From: Deltaproteobacteria bacterium
Lineage (GTDB): Bacteria; Desulfobacterota; Syntrophia; Syntrophales; JAFGHS01
DNA length: 42,432 nt
NCBI GenBank assembly: GCA_016928025.1
Contig: JAFGLN010000121.1
Location: 1 to 42,432, forward strand
Reading direction: 5' to 3'
Both the position numbers and the translations under genes were made by a program. This document shows, piece by piece, positions 33,687 through 41,761 of the stretch. How positions within the stretch are numbered: position 1 is the first letter of the stretch; every line of letters starts with the position of its first letter. Under the pieces are notes generated by a model that worked only from the letters and a program-made list of their open reading frames with translations, was not told the origin of the DNA and did not search any database.

Positions 33687-33977
33687 ATGAAATATTGGCG
33701 CAAACCTTTAGATTTAGAACAGAATCGGGCCAGTCTGGGGCGGGTCGTCATTATTGAGGATCGGTGCAAAGGCTGCGAATTCTGCGTTACCTTCTGCCCG
33801 CGCGGCGTATTGCGCATGTCCGACAAATACAATAAAAAAGGATATCACTATCCGGAAGTCGTGGATGCGTCGAAGTGTGTAAACTGCACATTCTGTCAAG
33901 TCCTCTGTCCCGACTTTGCCATATATGTTGTTGAGGATATTGAAAACAGCATGACAACAACTGCGAAGGAGACATAG
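33687..33977 (+). CDS. korD: 2-oxoacid:ferredoxin oxidoreductase, ferredoxin-like delta subunit
   Basis: The 96-residue ferredoxin has two [4Fe-4S] motifs: Cys27, 30, 33 and 37 ('CKGCEFCVTFC') and Cys64, 67, 70 and 74 ('CVNCTFCQVLC'). A long insert between them is typical of KorD/VorD rather than of clostridial 2[4Fe-4S] ferredoxin. A TTG at 33678 offers a start nine bases upstream; neither start has a strong ribosome-binding site. It is the first gene of the Kor/Hdr operon, one base before korA. It passes electrons from the thiamine-diphosphate site to external ferredoxin or to the downstream redox proteins. Confidence 0.92.
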   Translation: MKYWRKPLDLEQNRASLGRVVIIEDRCKGCEFCVTFCPRGVLRMSDKYNKKGYHYPEVVDASKCVNCTFCQVLCPDFAIYVVEDIENSMTTTAKET

Positions 33978-33978
33978 T

Positions 33979-35145
33979 GTGGCTGGCCAGGCCGTAATGA
34001 CAGGAACATATTTCATGAACGGCGACCACGCCTGTTGCGAGGGAGCGCTTGCTGCCGGCTGCCGGTTTTTTGGCGGATACCCCATCACACCGGCGACGGA
34101 AATTGCCGAGCGCATGTCCAGACGTCTGCCTGAGTGCGGTGGTATCTATATTCAGATGGAAGACGAACTGGCTTCCATTGCCGCCGTTTTAGGGGCCAGC
34201 TGGGGTGGCGTCAAGGCGATGACCAGCACTTCCGGACCTGGATTTTCGTTGATGATGGAAAATATCGGCCTCGGCCTTTGCACCGAAACGCCCTGCGTTA
34301 TTTGCAATGTACAGCGGGCGGGGCCCAGTACGGGACTGCCGACACTGGTCGCTCAGGGCGATATGATGCAGGCGCGCTGGGGTTCTCATGGCCATTATGA
34401 GGTCATCGCTCTGTCGCCGTCCAGCCCGCAGGAAATGTTTGACTTTACGATTCAAGCTTTCAACTTGAGCGAGCAGTATCGATTGCCGGTCTTCGTCATG
34501 GCCGATGAAGTGGTTGGTCACATGAATGAGCGGGTTATCATTCCCAGAGAGGAGGATATCAAAATTGCCAATAGACGAAAACCGTCTGTTTCCCCTGCTG
34601 AGTTTAAACCGTATCAGGCTGATCCTGACGGTATTGCGCCCATGGCCAACTGCGGCGACGGATATCGTATCCATGTCACAGGCCTGACACACGACGAGCG
34701 GGGCTACCCCGTCATGGACGACGCAACGCAGAAGCAGATGACGGATCGTCTGATCAGGAAGATTAAAAACAACCGGCACAAGATTATCCAGACGGAAAAT
34801 TTTTATCTGGATGATGCGCAAATCGTTGTTGTAGCTTATGGCATCAGTGCCCGTTCGGCCAGGCAGGCCATGCATGAAGCAAGGGCGAAGGGAATCTCTG
34901 TGGGATTTATTAAACTCAATACCGTTTGGCCGTTTCCGGAGGAATTGATTCGATCCCTCGCACCCCGACTCAAAGCTCTCATCATGCCGGAGATTAACGC
35001 GGGACAAATGGTCCTTGAACTGGAGAGATGTGCCGGAGGCGCCTGTCCGGTCGAGCTGGTTTCCCATTTCGGCGGGGCCTTAATCCATCCCTCGTCAATA
35101 TTGGATGCTATCACGAAGGTTCAGAAGGGAAAGAAGAAATCATGA
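33979..35145 (+). CDS. korA: 2-oxoacid:ferredoxin oxidoreductase, alpha subunit
   Basis: The 388-residue KorA-type subunit has 'MNGDHACCEGALAAGCRFFG', 'GYPITPATEIAERMS', 'QMEDELASIAAVLGASWGG', 'TSTSGPGFSLMMENIGL', and the C-terminal domain 'AQIVVVAYGISARSARQAM'. It forms the 2-oxoacid decarboxylating core with KorB and KorC. The order D-A-B-C and the sequence resemble 2-oxoglutarate or branched 2-oxoacid enzymes more than pyruvate:ferredoxin oxidoreductase. The start is GTG with GGAG six bases upstream. The stop overlaps the korB start. Confidence 0.93.
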   Translation: MAGQAVMTGTYFMNGDHACCEGALAAGCRFFGGYPITPATEIAERMSRRLPECGGIYIQMEDELASIAAVLGASWGGVKAMTSTSGPGFSLMMENIGLGLCTETPCVICNVQRAGPSTGLPTLVAQGDMMQARWGSHGHYEVIALSPSSPQEMFDFTIQAFNLSEQYRLPVFVMADEVVGHMNERVIIPREEDIKIANRRKPSVSPAEFKPYQADPDGIAPMANCGDGYRIHVTGLTHDERGYPVMDDATQKQMTDRLIRKIKNNRHKIIQTENFYLDDAQIVVVAYGISARSARQAMHEARAKGISVGFIKLNTVWPFPEELIRSLAPRLKALIMPEINAGQMVLELERCAGGACPVELVSHFGGALIHPSSILDAITKVQKGKKKS

Positions 35146-36029
35146 GCGTGAAGAAAGCCGCTAAAAAGCCGCCTTTACATCCGATGGACGCCCTTTTGAG
35201 GGTCGACCGATTACCCCACATCTGGTGTCCGGGTTGCGGCATCGGCAGTGTTTTCAGCACCGTCATGGCGGCGATACAAAAATCGGAAGAGGATCTGGAT
35301 CAAATTGCCATGGTTTCGGGCATCGGCTGTACGGGCCGGATAGCGGGTTACGTGAAACTCGATTCCTATCATACCACTCATGGCCGGGCGATTCCCTTTG
35401 CCACGGGATTGAAGCTGGCCAAGCCGGATACAAAAATCCTCGTTGTCTCCGGAGACGGTGATCTATTTGCCATCGGCGGCAATCACATCATTCACGCCGC
35501 CCGGCGCAATATTGATATGACGGTCATTTGCGTGAACAATTTTAATTACGGTATGACGGGCGGGCAGCAGGCGCCCAGTACGCCTTTCGGCGCTAAAACG
35601 ACAACCACCGCTGAAGGGTCTCCTGAAGAGCCTTTCAATTTCTCCGCCCTGGCCGCCGCCTGCGGCGCGGTTTACGTGGCCCGCTGGACGGCTTTGCATA
35701 TCCGGCTTTTGACCAACTCCATAACCGAGGCCATGAATAAAAGAGGCTTCAGCTTCATCGAAGTCCTGACCCCCTGCCCGTCATCTTTCGGACGGAGAAA
35801 CCGCATGAGAACCGGTTTGGATCTGTTGACCTTTTATCATGACCGGTCGGTGATCATGAACGACATCGATCCGAAAAACGCCTCATTGAATTTTGAAAAT
35901 GATCTTGTTGTCGGTCGATTTGTCGATATCGAGCGGCCGACATTTATGGATAACTATCAGGCGGTTAAAGAGCATCAGATTGCCCCTTGGCCGCCTCCGG
36001 GCAGAAAGACCGTTGAGGAAGCTTTGTAA
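35142..36029 (+). CDS. korB: 2-oxoacid:ferredoxin oxidoreductase, beta subunit (ThDP-binding)
   Basis: The 295 residues bind thiamine diphosphate. The N-terminal 'LPHIWCPGCGIGSVFSTV' includes a CxxC for the Fe-S cluster. The ThDP/Mg motif is 'VVSGDGDLFAIGGNHIIHAA', ending 'CVNNFNYGMTGGQ'. 'VSGIGCTGRIAGYVKLDSYH' and 'EVLTPCPSSFGRRN' are also typical. A longer open frame exists, but the ATG at 35142 overlaps the korA stop and sits after GAAGGGAAAG. CoA-dependent oxidative decarboxylation of a 2-oxoacid is expected. Confidence 0.93.
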   Translation: MSVKKAAKKPPLHPMDALLRVDRLPHIWCPGCGIGSVFSTVMAAIQKSEEDLDQIAMVSGIGCTGRIAGYVKLDSYHTTHGRAIPFATGLKLAKPDTKILVVSGDGDLFAIGGNHIIHAARRNIDMTVICVNNFNYGMTGGQQAPSTPFGAKTTTTAEGSPEEPFNFSALAAACGAVYVARWTALHIRLLTNSITEAMNKRGFSFIEVLTPCPSSFGRRNRMRTGLDLLTFYHDRSVIMNDIDPKNASLNFENDLVVGRFVDIERPTFMDNYQAVKEHQIAPWPPPGRKTVEEAL

Positions 36030-36043
36030 AAAGAGTAGCTGTT

Positions 36044-36634
36044 ATGACGCTTAATCAGGAAAAACATATATTAGTTACCGGTTTTGGCGGCCAAGGCATT
36101 ATCATGGCCGGTGATATTCTGGGCAAAGCGGCGACCATATACGACGGAAAGAATGCCACGATGACACAGAACTATGGTCCCGAAGCCCGGGGCGGAGCCT
36201 GCTCCAGTCAGGTCATTATCAGCACCGGCGACATCCTGTTTCCGTCCGTATCCGAGCCGCAGGTCCTCGTCTGTATGAGTCAGGAAGGGTACACGAAAAA
36301 TATCAAGAGTCTGAGAAGAGGCGGCACATTCATTTGGGATACGGACCTCGTGAAAACCAGAAAGCCGGACGCTACCTGGAAAACCTATCATATACCGGCA
36401 ACGCGCTTTGCCGAAGAGCTGGGCAACACCATGATGGCCAACATCGTCATGCTGGGATTTGTTGCCGCGGTTGAGGGGCTCGTCCAGATTGACGCTTTGC
36501 GTAAAGCCGTCCTGGAATCCGTGCCGCCGAATACAAAGGATAACAACGCCAAGGCCTTTGACCGGGGCTGTGAATATGGCGAAGCCATCCTTAAAGGCCG
36601 GGCAAAACAAGAGGAGTCAAGGGATCAGGCATGA
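36044..36634 (+). CDS. korC: 2-oxoacid:ferredoxin oxidoreductase, gamma subunit
   Basis: The 196-residue gamma domain has the hallmark 'VTGFGGQGIIMAGDILGKAA', 'QNYGPEARGGACSSQVIIS', and the C-terminal 'AVLESVPPNTKDNNAKAFDRG'. It binds CoA in relatives. It lies 14 bases after korB, and its stop overlaps the start of the large Fe-S flavoprotein gene by four bases. That overlap suggests the flavoprotein is made together with Kor, and possibly assembled with it. Confidence 0.93.
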   Translation: MTLNQEKHILVTGFGGQGIIMAGDILGKAATIYDGKNATMTQNYGPEARGGACSSQVIISTGDILFPSVSEPQVLVCMSQEGYTKNIKSLRRGGTFIWDTDLVKTRKPDATWKTYHIPATRFAEELGNTMMANIVMLGFVAAVEGLVQIDALRKAVLESVPPNTKDNNAKAFDRGCEYGEAILKGRAKQEESRDQA

Positions 36635-39600
36635 AAAAGGCGTCATCGTCAAGCACCCTGAAAAAGGCCATCCTGGTCGTGGGGTCCGGTTACGCCGCCC
36701 TGAAAGTTTCTCAGGATTTAGCCCAGTCCGGTCTTCCCCTCGTTTGGGTGACAAAATCTCCTCACTTTCTGGAATTGCCCGGCGGCCAGAAAAGCTTTAC
36801 CGAGTGGCCCGCAGACCTGAATTTCCAATTTCGCCCCCTTTACCTGAGGATTACCCGCAATCCTCTGGTTACCGCCTTGACCCATGCGCGGATTGCATCC
36901 ATTAAAAAAGACAAAGATGGTTTCCGCATTGTTGCCGTTCAGGCCCCGTCCTATGTGGATTATGATCTTTGCACCGGCTGCGGCCGCTGTATGGACGTTT
37001 GTCCTCTGCAAAACTCAGTCCATCCCCCTTTGACAAGAACACCCGCTTACTGCCCTTCCCGGGCACTGGAGCTGGACAAAAGACCCGCCCCCCCCTGTCG
37101 GGATGCCTGTCCCTTGGGGGTCAATGTCCAGGCGTATATGGCGCTTACAGCGGAATCCCGTTTCGCGGAAGCTCTGGACGTCATCCGCAGGGATAATCCC
37201 CTACCCGGTATTTGCGGGCGCGTTTGCCATCATCCCTGTGAGGAGGCGTGCCGCCGAACGGATGTGGATGAGCCTTTGGCCATTTGTTCCGTGAAACGTT
37301 TTCTGGCCGATTGGGAATTGAAAGACCAAACGCCGCGATTTCCGGACAGCAAAAACAAGAAACGGCCCGAAAAAGTTGCTATCGTCGGTTCCGGACCTGC
37401 CGGTTTGACCGCCGCCCATTATCTTAACCAGGAAGGTTTTTCCGTAACGATTTTCGAAGCCCACCAAGAAGCGGGGGGCATGTTGCGAATAGGCATTAAC
37501 GCCTTCCGCCTGCCAAGAAATATTTTGGATGCGGAGATCAATGCCCTTGTCGAATCGGGTATAGAAATACAGACGGATACACCGATCCAAAAAATCGATG
37601 ATTTACTGGCGAAGGGATTTCAAGCGGTCATTCTCTGTACCGGGGCTCATCAGGATTTGCGTTTGAACATCCCCGGTGAAGACAGTCAGGGTATTGTCGG
37701 TGCCGTGGAGATGCTGCGACAGGTCAATTCGGGGACGTACCCGCAAGTCGCCGGAAATGTACTGGTCATCGGCGGAGGCAATTCCGCGATTGATGCGGCC
37801 CGGGCGGCCGTTCGTCTGGGCGCCGAGTCGGTTACCATCTGCTACCGCCGCGAAAGCGGTGACATGCCCGCCCGGCTGTCGGAAATCCGTGAAGCCGAAG
37901 AAGAAGGCGTCAAGATTGAATTCCGTCTGGCCCCGAAGCGGGTTGTTCGGGAAAATGGAAAAGTCAAAGGTCTTGAACTGATCCGGATGAAGATGGGCAA
38001 GCCCGACGAAAGCGGACGCCGAAGACCCGAACCTATTGCCGGGTCTCAGTTCATTAGGCCCGCCGATTGGATTTTTGTGGCCATCGGCCAGCAGCCCCAC
38101 TGGGAAAAGGCCGGTTTGAGGGGTCATTTGACCGCCGATTCGGCAGGGCGGGTGATGACAAAAGACGACCTTTCCACAACGCATGCAGGGGTTTTCGCCG
38201 CGGGCGACGTGGTTACGGGACCTGCGACTGTTGTCGGATCTATGGCACAGGGCCGCCAGGCCGCTCTTCAAGTTTCGGCATTCCTGTCGGGAACAAAAGT
38301 CGTTAAAAAACAAACAACGGACGCAAAGAGTCGCGAAACGGATTATCTCGATATTCCAACAGATACCCCACATTTGACGCGGCCCGAAATGGGGAAGCGG
38401 GATGCGAGCGTCCGGCGATGCGATTTTGAGGAAGTAGAAACGGGATTCACCGCCGAGCAGGCCGTTGATGAGGCAAAGCGTTGCCTCCAATGCGCATCCT
38501 GCTGTGAATGTCTGGCCTGTGAAGCCGTCTGCGGTGAGATCGGCGCCATCGATCACAGCCGCAAAGGCCGCCGGATAACCTTTGAAAGTCCGGCCATTAT
38601 TGTAGCCAATGAAAGCGAGATTACCCCAAAGGACCTTCTGAATCAGGAAAATGTTTATCGGACGGGTAATTTCAAGCGGGCGACGGATATCGTTAATGTT
38701 TTGATTGCCGGTTCAGCATCCGCGGGCTTGGCGATGGCGGCATGCGCGGATTTACGGACACCGGTTGCCATAAGCGATATCAAACCGCAGCCTGATTACG
38801 ATGATGACAGGATCGGTTTGTTTATTTGCACCTGCAACGGCACCATGGCACCGGCCGCAGCCCTTGACCGTTTGCTCGCCATGGGAGAAAAGATGCCGGG
38901 TGTGGTTCACAGCGAACTGATTTTTTCGGCCTGCCATACCAGGGGCGCGGAGATGATCGCCAAAGCCGTTAAAAAAGAGCGGCTGGGGCGGGTCATTCTG
39001 GCATCCTGTGTCTGCTGCCCTCTTGACTTTCAGTGCATTTCCTGCAACGATCAACGAAACCGTGCCCGTATCCATTTGTTCGATGAACTGGGCCTTGATC
39101 GGGGCCGTTTTGAAATGATTAATCTGCGGGATCACCTGGGCGCTTATGATCTGCCGGAAGACCGCATTGTTGAAAAGGCAACCAGTTTTATCAGAGAAGC
39201 CTATATCCGCTCCCGCTTCCTGACCCCCCTTCGGTCGGGAACGTCAAAGATCGGCAACCGGATTCTGATTTTAGGTGGCTCCGACGTCGGCTTAAGCTGC
39301 GCCCAGAACCTGGATCTCCAGGGATTCAAGGTCCGACTGGTCCATAAATGTCGTCTCAAGGACGGGGCCCCGCTACCCAAAAACATCGCTGTTCGGCCGA
39401 CCAAAAATATCATCGGGAACCGAATCGACCAGATACCGGAGGCAACCATCGAAGGCATCCACGGCAACCTGGGAAATTTTCAGACCACCCTGTATGAAAA
39501 CGGTAAACGCCGGCAATGGAAGAGCGACATTGTCTGTCTGGCGGATCTGAATATTCTGCCTCTGGCCATGCCCACCGGCATGTTCGGCCTGAAAAAATTT

Positions 39601-40002
39601 TACCGCTATAATTTTGCTTTCTTCCAGACGCCGCAAATCGGTATCTATCGTGTTATGCCCAGAACCCTGAAGCGGGTTACCGCCTTTCAGGCCGGTGCCG
39701 CCCTGGCTGCCCATGTCGCCACGACCGCTGCCGAAGCGCTCTTGAAGGACCATGAACTCAGTCCCCGGGTCGATCCGGAACGCTGCCGGGGATGCGGGCG
39801 GTGCGTTGACATTTGCCCCTTCGACGCTGTCCGGTTGGTTCCCAATGATCGGGGCTTTTACACGGCTGAAGTCCTGCATTACAACTGCGTTGGCTGCGGC
39901 GGTTGCGTCAGTCGATGTCCCGTCACGGCCATGGACATACCATACTTCTCCAACCGGCTTTTGGAAGAAATCGTCGCCTGTACCATGGCGGAGGATGATT
40001 AA
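36631..40002 (+). CDS. multi-domain Fe-S flavoprotein: GltD-like plus HdrA-like plus 2[4Fe-4S]
   Basis: The 1123 residues combine several modules. Residues 13-100 look like a degenerate FAD-binding start ('LVVGSGYAALKV'). Cys114, 117, 120 and 124 form a [4Fe-4S] motif. Residues 140-210 are the Cys-rich N-domain of glutamate-synthase small subunits (Cys156, 160, 195, 199, 203, 207). Residues 248-550 are the GltD-type FAD/NAD(P)H module ('VAIVGSGPAGLTAAHYL', 'LVIGGGNSAIDAARAAVRLG', 'VFAAGDVVTGPATVVGSMAQ'). A dense Cys stretch lies at 618-634. Residues 725-1030 look HdrA-like ('LFICTCNG', 'ASCVCC', 'ILILGGSDVGLSCAQNL'). Two C-terminal [4Fe-4S] motifs use Cys1052-1062 and 1086-1096. It could exchange electrons between NAD(P)H, ferredoxin and the MvhD/Hdr proteins encoded next. 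No close single-protein equivalent is known to me. Confidence 0.88.
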   Translation: MKKASSSSTLKKAILVVGSGYAALKVSQDLAQSGLPLVWVTKSPHFLELPGGQKSFTEWPADLNFQFRPLYLRITRNPLVTALTHARIASIKKDKDGFRIVAVQAPSYVDYDLCTGCGRCMDVCPLQNSVHPPLTRTPAYCPSRALELDKRPAPPCRDACPLGVNVQAYMALTAESRFAEALDVIRRDNPLPGICGRVCHHPCEEACRRTDVDEPLAICSVKRFLADWELKDQTPRFPDSKNKKRPEKVAIVGSGPAGLTAAHYLNQEGFSVTIFEAHQEAGGMLRIGINAFRLPRNILDAEINALVESGIEIQTDTPIQKIDDLLAKGFQAVILCTGAHQDLRLNIPGEDSQGIVGAVEMLRQVNSGTYPQVAGNVLVIGGGNSAIDAARAAVRLGAESVTICYRRESGDMPARLSEIREAEEEGVKIEFRLAPKRVVRENGKVKGLELIRMKMGKPDESGRRRPEPIAGSQFIRPADWIFVAIGQQPHWEKAGLRGHLTADSAGRVMTKDDLSTTHAGVFAAGDVVTGPATVVGSMAQGRQAALQVSAFLSGTKVVKKQTTDAKSRETDYLDIPTDTPHLTRPEMGKRDASVRRCDFEEVETGFTAEQAVDEAKRCLQCASCCECLACEAVCGEIGAIDHSRKGRRITFESPAIIVANESEITPKDLLNQENVYRTGNFKRATDIVNVLIAGSASAGLAMAACADLRTPVAISDIKPQPDYDDDRIGLFICTCNGTMAPAAALDRLLAMGEKMPGVVHSELIFSACHTRGAEMIAKAVKKERLGRVILASCVCCPLDFQCISCNDQRNRARIHLFDELGLDRGRFEMINLRDHLGAYDLPEDRIVEKATSFIREAYIRSRFLTPLRSGTSKIGNRILILGGSDVGLSCAQNLDLQGFKVRLVHKCRLKDGAPLPKNIAVRPTKNIIGNRIDQIPEATIEGIHGNLGNFQTTLYENGKRRQWKSDIVCLADLNILPLAMPTGMFGLKKFYRYNFAFFQTPQIGIYRVMPRTLKRVTAFQAGAALAAHVATTAAEALLKDHELSPRVDPERCRGCGRCVDICPFDAVRLVPNDRGFYTAEVLHYNCVGCGGCVSRCPVTAMDIPYFSNRLLEEIVACTMAEDD

Positions 40003-40003
40003 G

Positions 40004-40426
40004 ATGAAGAAAGTCCGCCTTCTTGGAATTTGCTGCAATTGGAGTCCGTTTGCCTGCTATAACGCGGCCGGCATGGCCCGTATGAAGATGCCCGACAATT
40101 TCAAACTCATCCGGGTTATGTGCATCGGTAGAGTCAATCAGGCTTTGATTTTGCGGGCTTTTGAATATGGCGCGGACGGTGTGATCCTTCTGGAATGCAA
40201 TGATGAAGACTGCCGATACGGCCCCGGTCCCGAGGTGGGTCACGAAAATGTCAAAAGGGTCAGAAAGATGCTGCATCTGCTGGGAATCGGTCAGGAGCGG
40301 CTTGTGGAAAAAAGCTTCGCCGCCCACGAAAAAGAGGAGCTGGTAGAGGCCCTTTGGGATTTTGCGGAAAGGATTGAAGCATTAGGTCCCGTGACGGAGC
40401 AGAAGGCAATGGCCGCCCATGTTTAG
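40004..40426 (+). CDS. mvhD: MvhD/F420-non-reducing hydrogenase delta-type Fe-S protein
   Basis: The 140-residue protein belongs to the methyl-viologen-reducing hydrogenase delta family, which binds a [2Fe-2S] cluster and links a donor to HdrA. Seen are 'LLGICCNWSPFACYNAAGMA', 'FKLIRVMCIGRVNQALILRA', 'ADGVILLECNDEDCRY', with Cys at 10, 11, 18, 40, 65 and 70. All candidate ligands are Cys, not Sec. I chose the ATG at 40004, ten bases after GGAGG; the frame also contains an ATG at 39995. No hydrogenase subunit is present in the window, so the donor is more likely Kor or the large flavoprotein. The spacing of one base to the upstream gene suggests coupled translation. Confidence 0.92.
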   Translation: MKKVRLLGICCNWSPFACYNAAGMARMKMPDNFKLIRVMCIGRVNQALILRAFEYGADGVILLECNDEDCRYGPGPEVGHENVKRVRKMLHLLGIGQERLVEKSFAAHEKEELVEALWDFAERIEALGPVTEQKAMAAHV

Positions 40427-40435
40427 GAATAATTT

Positions 40436-41596
40436 ATGGATAAAAAAATAGATCAAATCATCCAAGACCGTTCGCTCTATTTATGCCTCGAATGCGGCAA
40501 ATGCACGGCCGTTTGCCCGCGGCGTCTGACCGGTAAGGAATATTCGCCTCGCCTGCTGGCGCACAAGGTTATCGTGGAGCGGGAAGACGAAGCCTTCATT
40601 GAGAACGCCGTTTGGGAATGTTTGACCTGCGAGATTTGCAGCGAGCATTGCCCGTCGGGGGTCGAATTCAGCGGCTTTATTCTGGAAATGCGGGAACTGC
40701 TGGCCGAAACAAAAGGATTAAAAGGCTACAGGGCTCATGACGGGGCGATTCACTCCTGGATGCGGATGATGACGGCGCCGGAACTAAAACAGAACCGTCT
40801 CGACTGGCTAACGGACGAGCTGAATACATCAGCTGCGGGCGATATCGCCTACTTTGTCGGCTGTGCCCCCTATTTTGATGTTTTTTTCTCCGGCATCGAG
40901 GTGGATACGCTGGCCATTGCCAGGGACAGCATCAGGCTCCTGAATTACCTCGATATCGAGCCCGTCCTCCTGCCCGATGAACGATGCTGCGGGCACGATC
41001 TTCTCTGGACGGGGGACCGCAGTAATTTTGAACGGCTACAAAAGTTGAATTATCAAACATTTAAAGATGCCGGTATCCGCGAGGTCGTCGTTTCCTGTCC
41101 GGAATGCTATATGATCCTAAGTGAGTACATGCCGAAAGTTGTCCCCGGATTCGATTTAAAAATTACCTTGCTCATGGATCTGATTCAGCAAGAGGTACAT
41201 AAAGGCGGCACGGCTTTCAAACCACTGAAACGAAGAACGACCTTTCAAGACCCCTGCCGCCTGTCCAGAATGCTGAACCGCCATAAGGTTCCGAGGGAAT
41301 TATTGACCGAAATACCGGACATGCGTTTCACGGACATGGAGCATTCGGGACGCAGCGCCATTTGTTGTGGGAACAGCGCCTTTATCAACTGTGATGCCCA
41401 TTCGAAACAGATTCAGGTGCAGCGCCTGACAGAGGCAAAGAACACAGGGGCGGATCTACTGATCACGGCCTGTCCCAAATGCATGATCCATTTAACCTGT
41501 GCCATGCGTGACCGTTTGAAACAGAAGACATTAAAGTTAGAGATTCGGGATATCGTGTCGATTTTAGCCGATCAGATCAAACCATACGGAGGCTAA
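40436..41596 (+). CDS. heterodisulfide reductase-like HdrC-HdrB fusion
   Basis: The 386 residues fuse an HdrC-type N-domain with two [4Fe-4S] motifs (Cys17, 20, 23, 27 and Cys62, 65, 68, 72) to an HdrB-type part. The latter has two CCG modules: Cys143, 184-185, 221, 224 and Cys274, 310-311, 346, 349. In methanogen HdrB these modules hold the noncubane [4Fe-4S] clusters that reduce CoM-S-S-CoB. In bacteria the substrate of HdrBC-like proteins is mostly unknown; a disulfide, a menaquinone-linked partner or another thiol is possible. There is no membrane segment. It starts 9 bases after mvhD with AGGAAT ahead, and precedes HdrA. Confidence 0.92.
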   Translation: MDKKIDQIIQDRSLYLCLECGKCTAVCPRRLTGKEYSPRLLAHKVIVEREDEAFIENAVWECLTCEICSEHCPSGVEFSGFILEMRELLAETKGLKGYRAHDGAIHSWMRMMTAPELKQNRLDWLTDELNTSAAGDIAYFVGCAPYFDVFFSGIEVDTLAIARDSIRLLNYLDIEPVLLPDERCCGHDLLWTGDRSNFERLQKLNYQTFKDAGIREVVVSCPECYMILSEYMPKVVPGFDLKITLLMDLIQQEVHKGGTAFKPLKRRTTFQDPCRLSRMLNRHKVPRELLTEIPDMRFTDMEHSGRSAICCGNSAFINCDAHSKQIQVQRLTEAKNTGADLLITACPKCMIHLTCAMRDRLKQKTLKLEIRDIVSILADQIKPYGG

Positions 41597-41695
41597 GAAC
41601 CTTCGGTTATTCCCGGGTTTATTTCTTCTTTCCTTTGCCTTGACAAGAAGGCAGGGCAAAAGGTAATGTGACGCCTGTTTTGTTAAGGGGTGCTC

Positions 41696-41749
41696 ATGGG
41701 AAACAGATTTGAATTTTTTCATCATGAATGCCCTGAATATGAAGAGTAG
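41696..41749 (+). CDS. possible 17-residue ORF before hdrA
   Basis: ATG at 41696 follows AAGGGG and opens 17 codons (MGNRFEFFHHECPEYEE) that end at TAG, 12 bases before the hdrA start. The start recalls the 'FFxHxxC-EY' opening of cysteine-rich small-domain proteins, but the later cysteines are missing. It may be a leader peptide, a truncated remnant or chance. The rest of the 41597-41761 gap shows nothing else. Confidence 0.25.
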   Translation: MGNRFEFFHHECPEYEE

Positions 41750-41761
41750 AAAGGTAGTAAA

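Noticed and set aside
34189..35067. 292-codon minus-strand frame inside korA
   Set aside because: It is an antisense shadow of a clearly conserved gene, with no family features.
37603..38556. 317-codon minus-strand frame inside the large flavoprotein gene
   Set aside because: It is the complement of a strongly conserved FAD/NAD(P)H module.
40004..40426. Selenocysteine in the MvhD-like protein
   Set aside because: VhuD-type proteins can contain Sec, but all candidate metal ligands here are Cys codons and no internal UGA exists.
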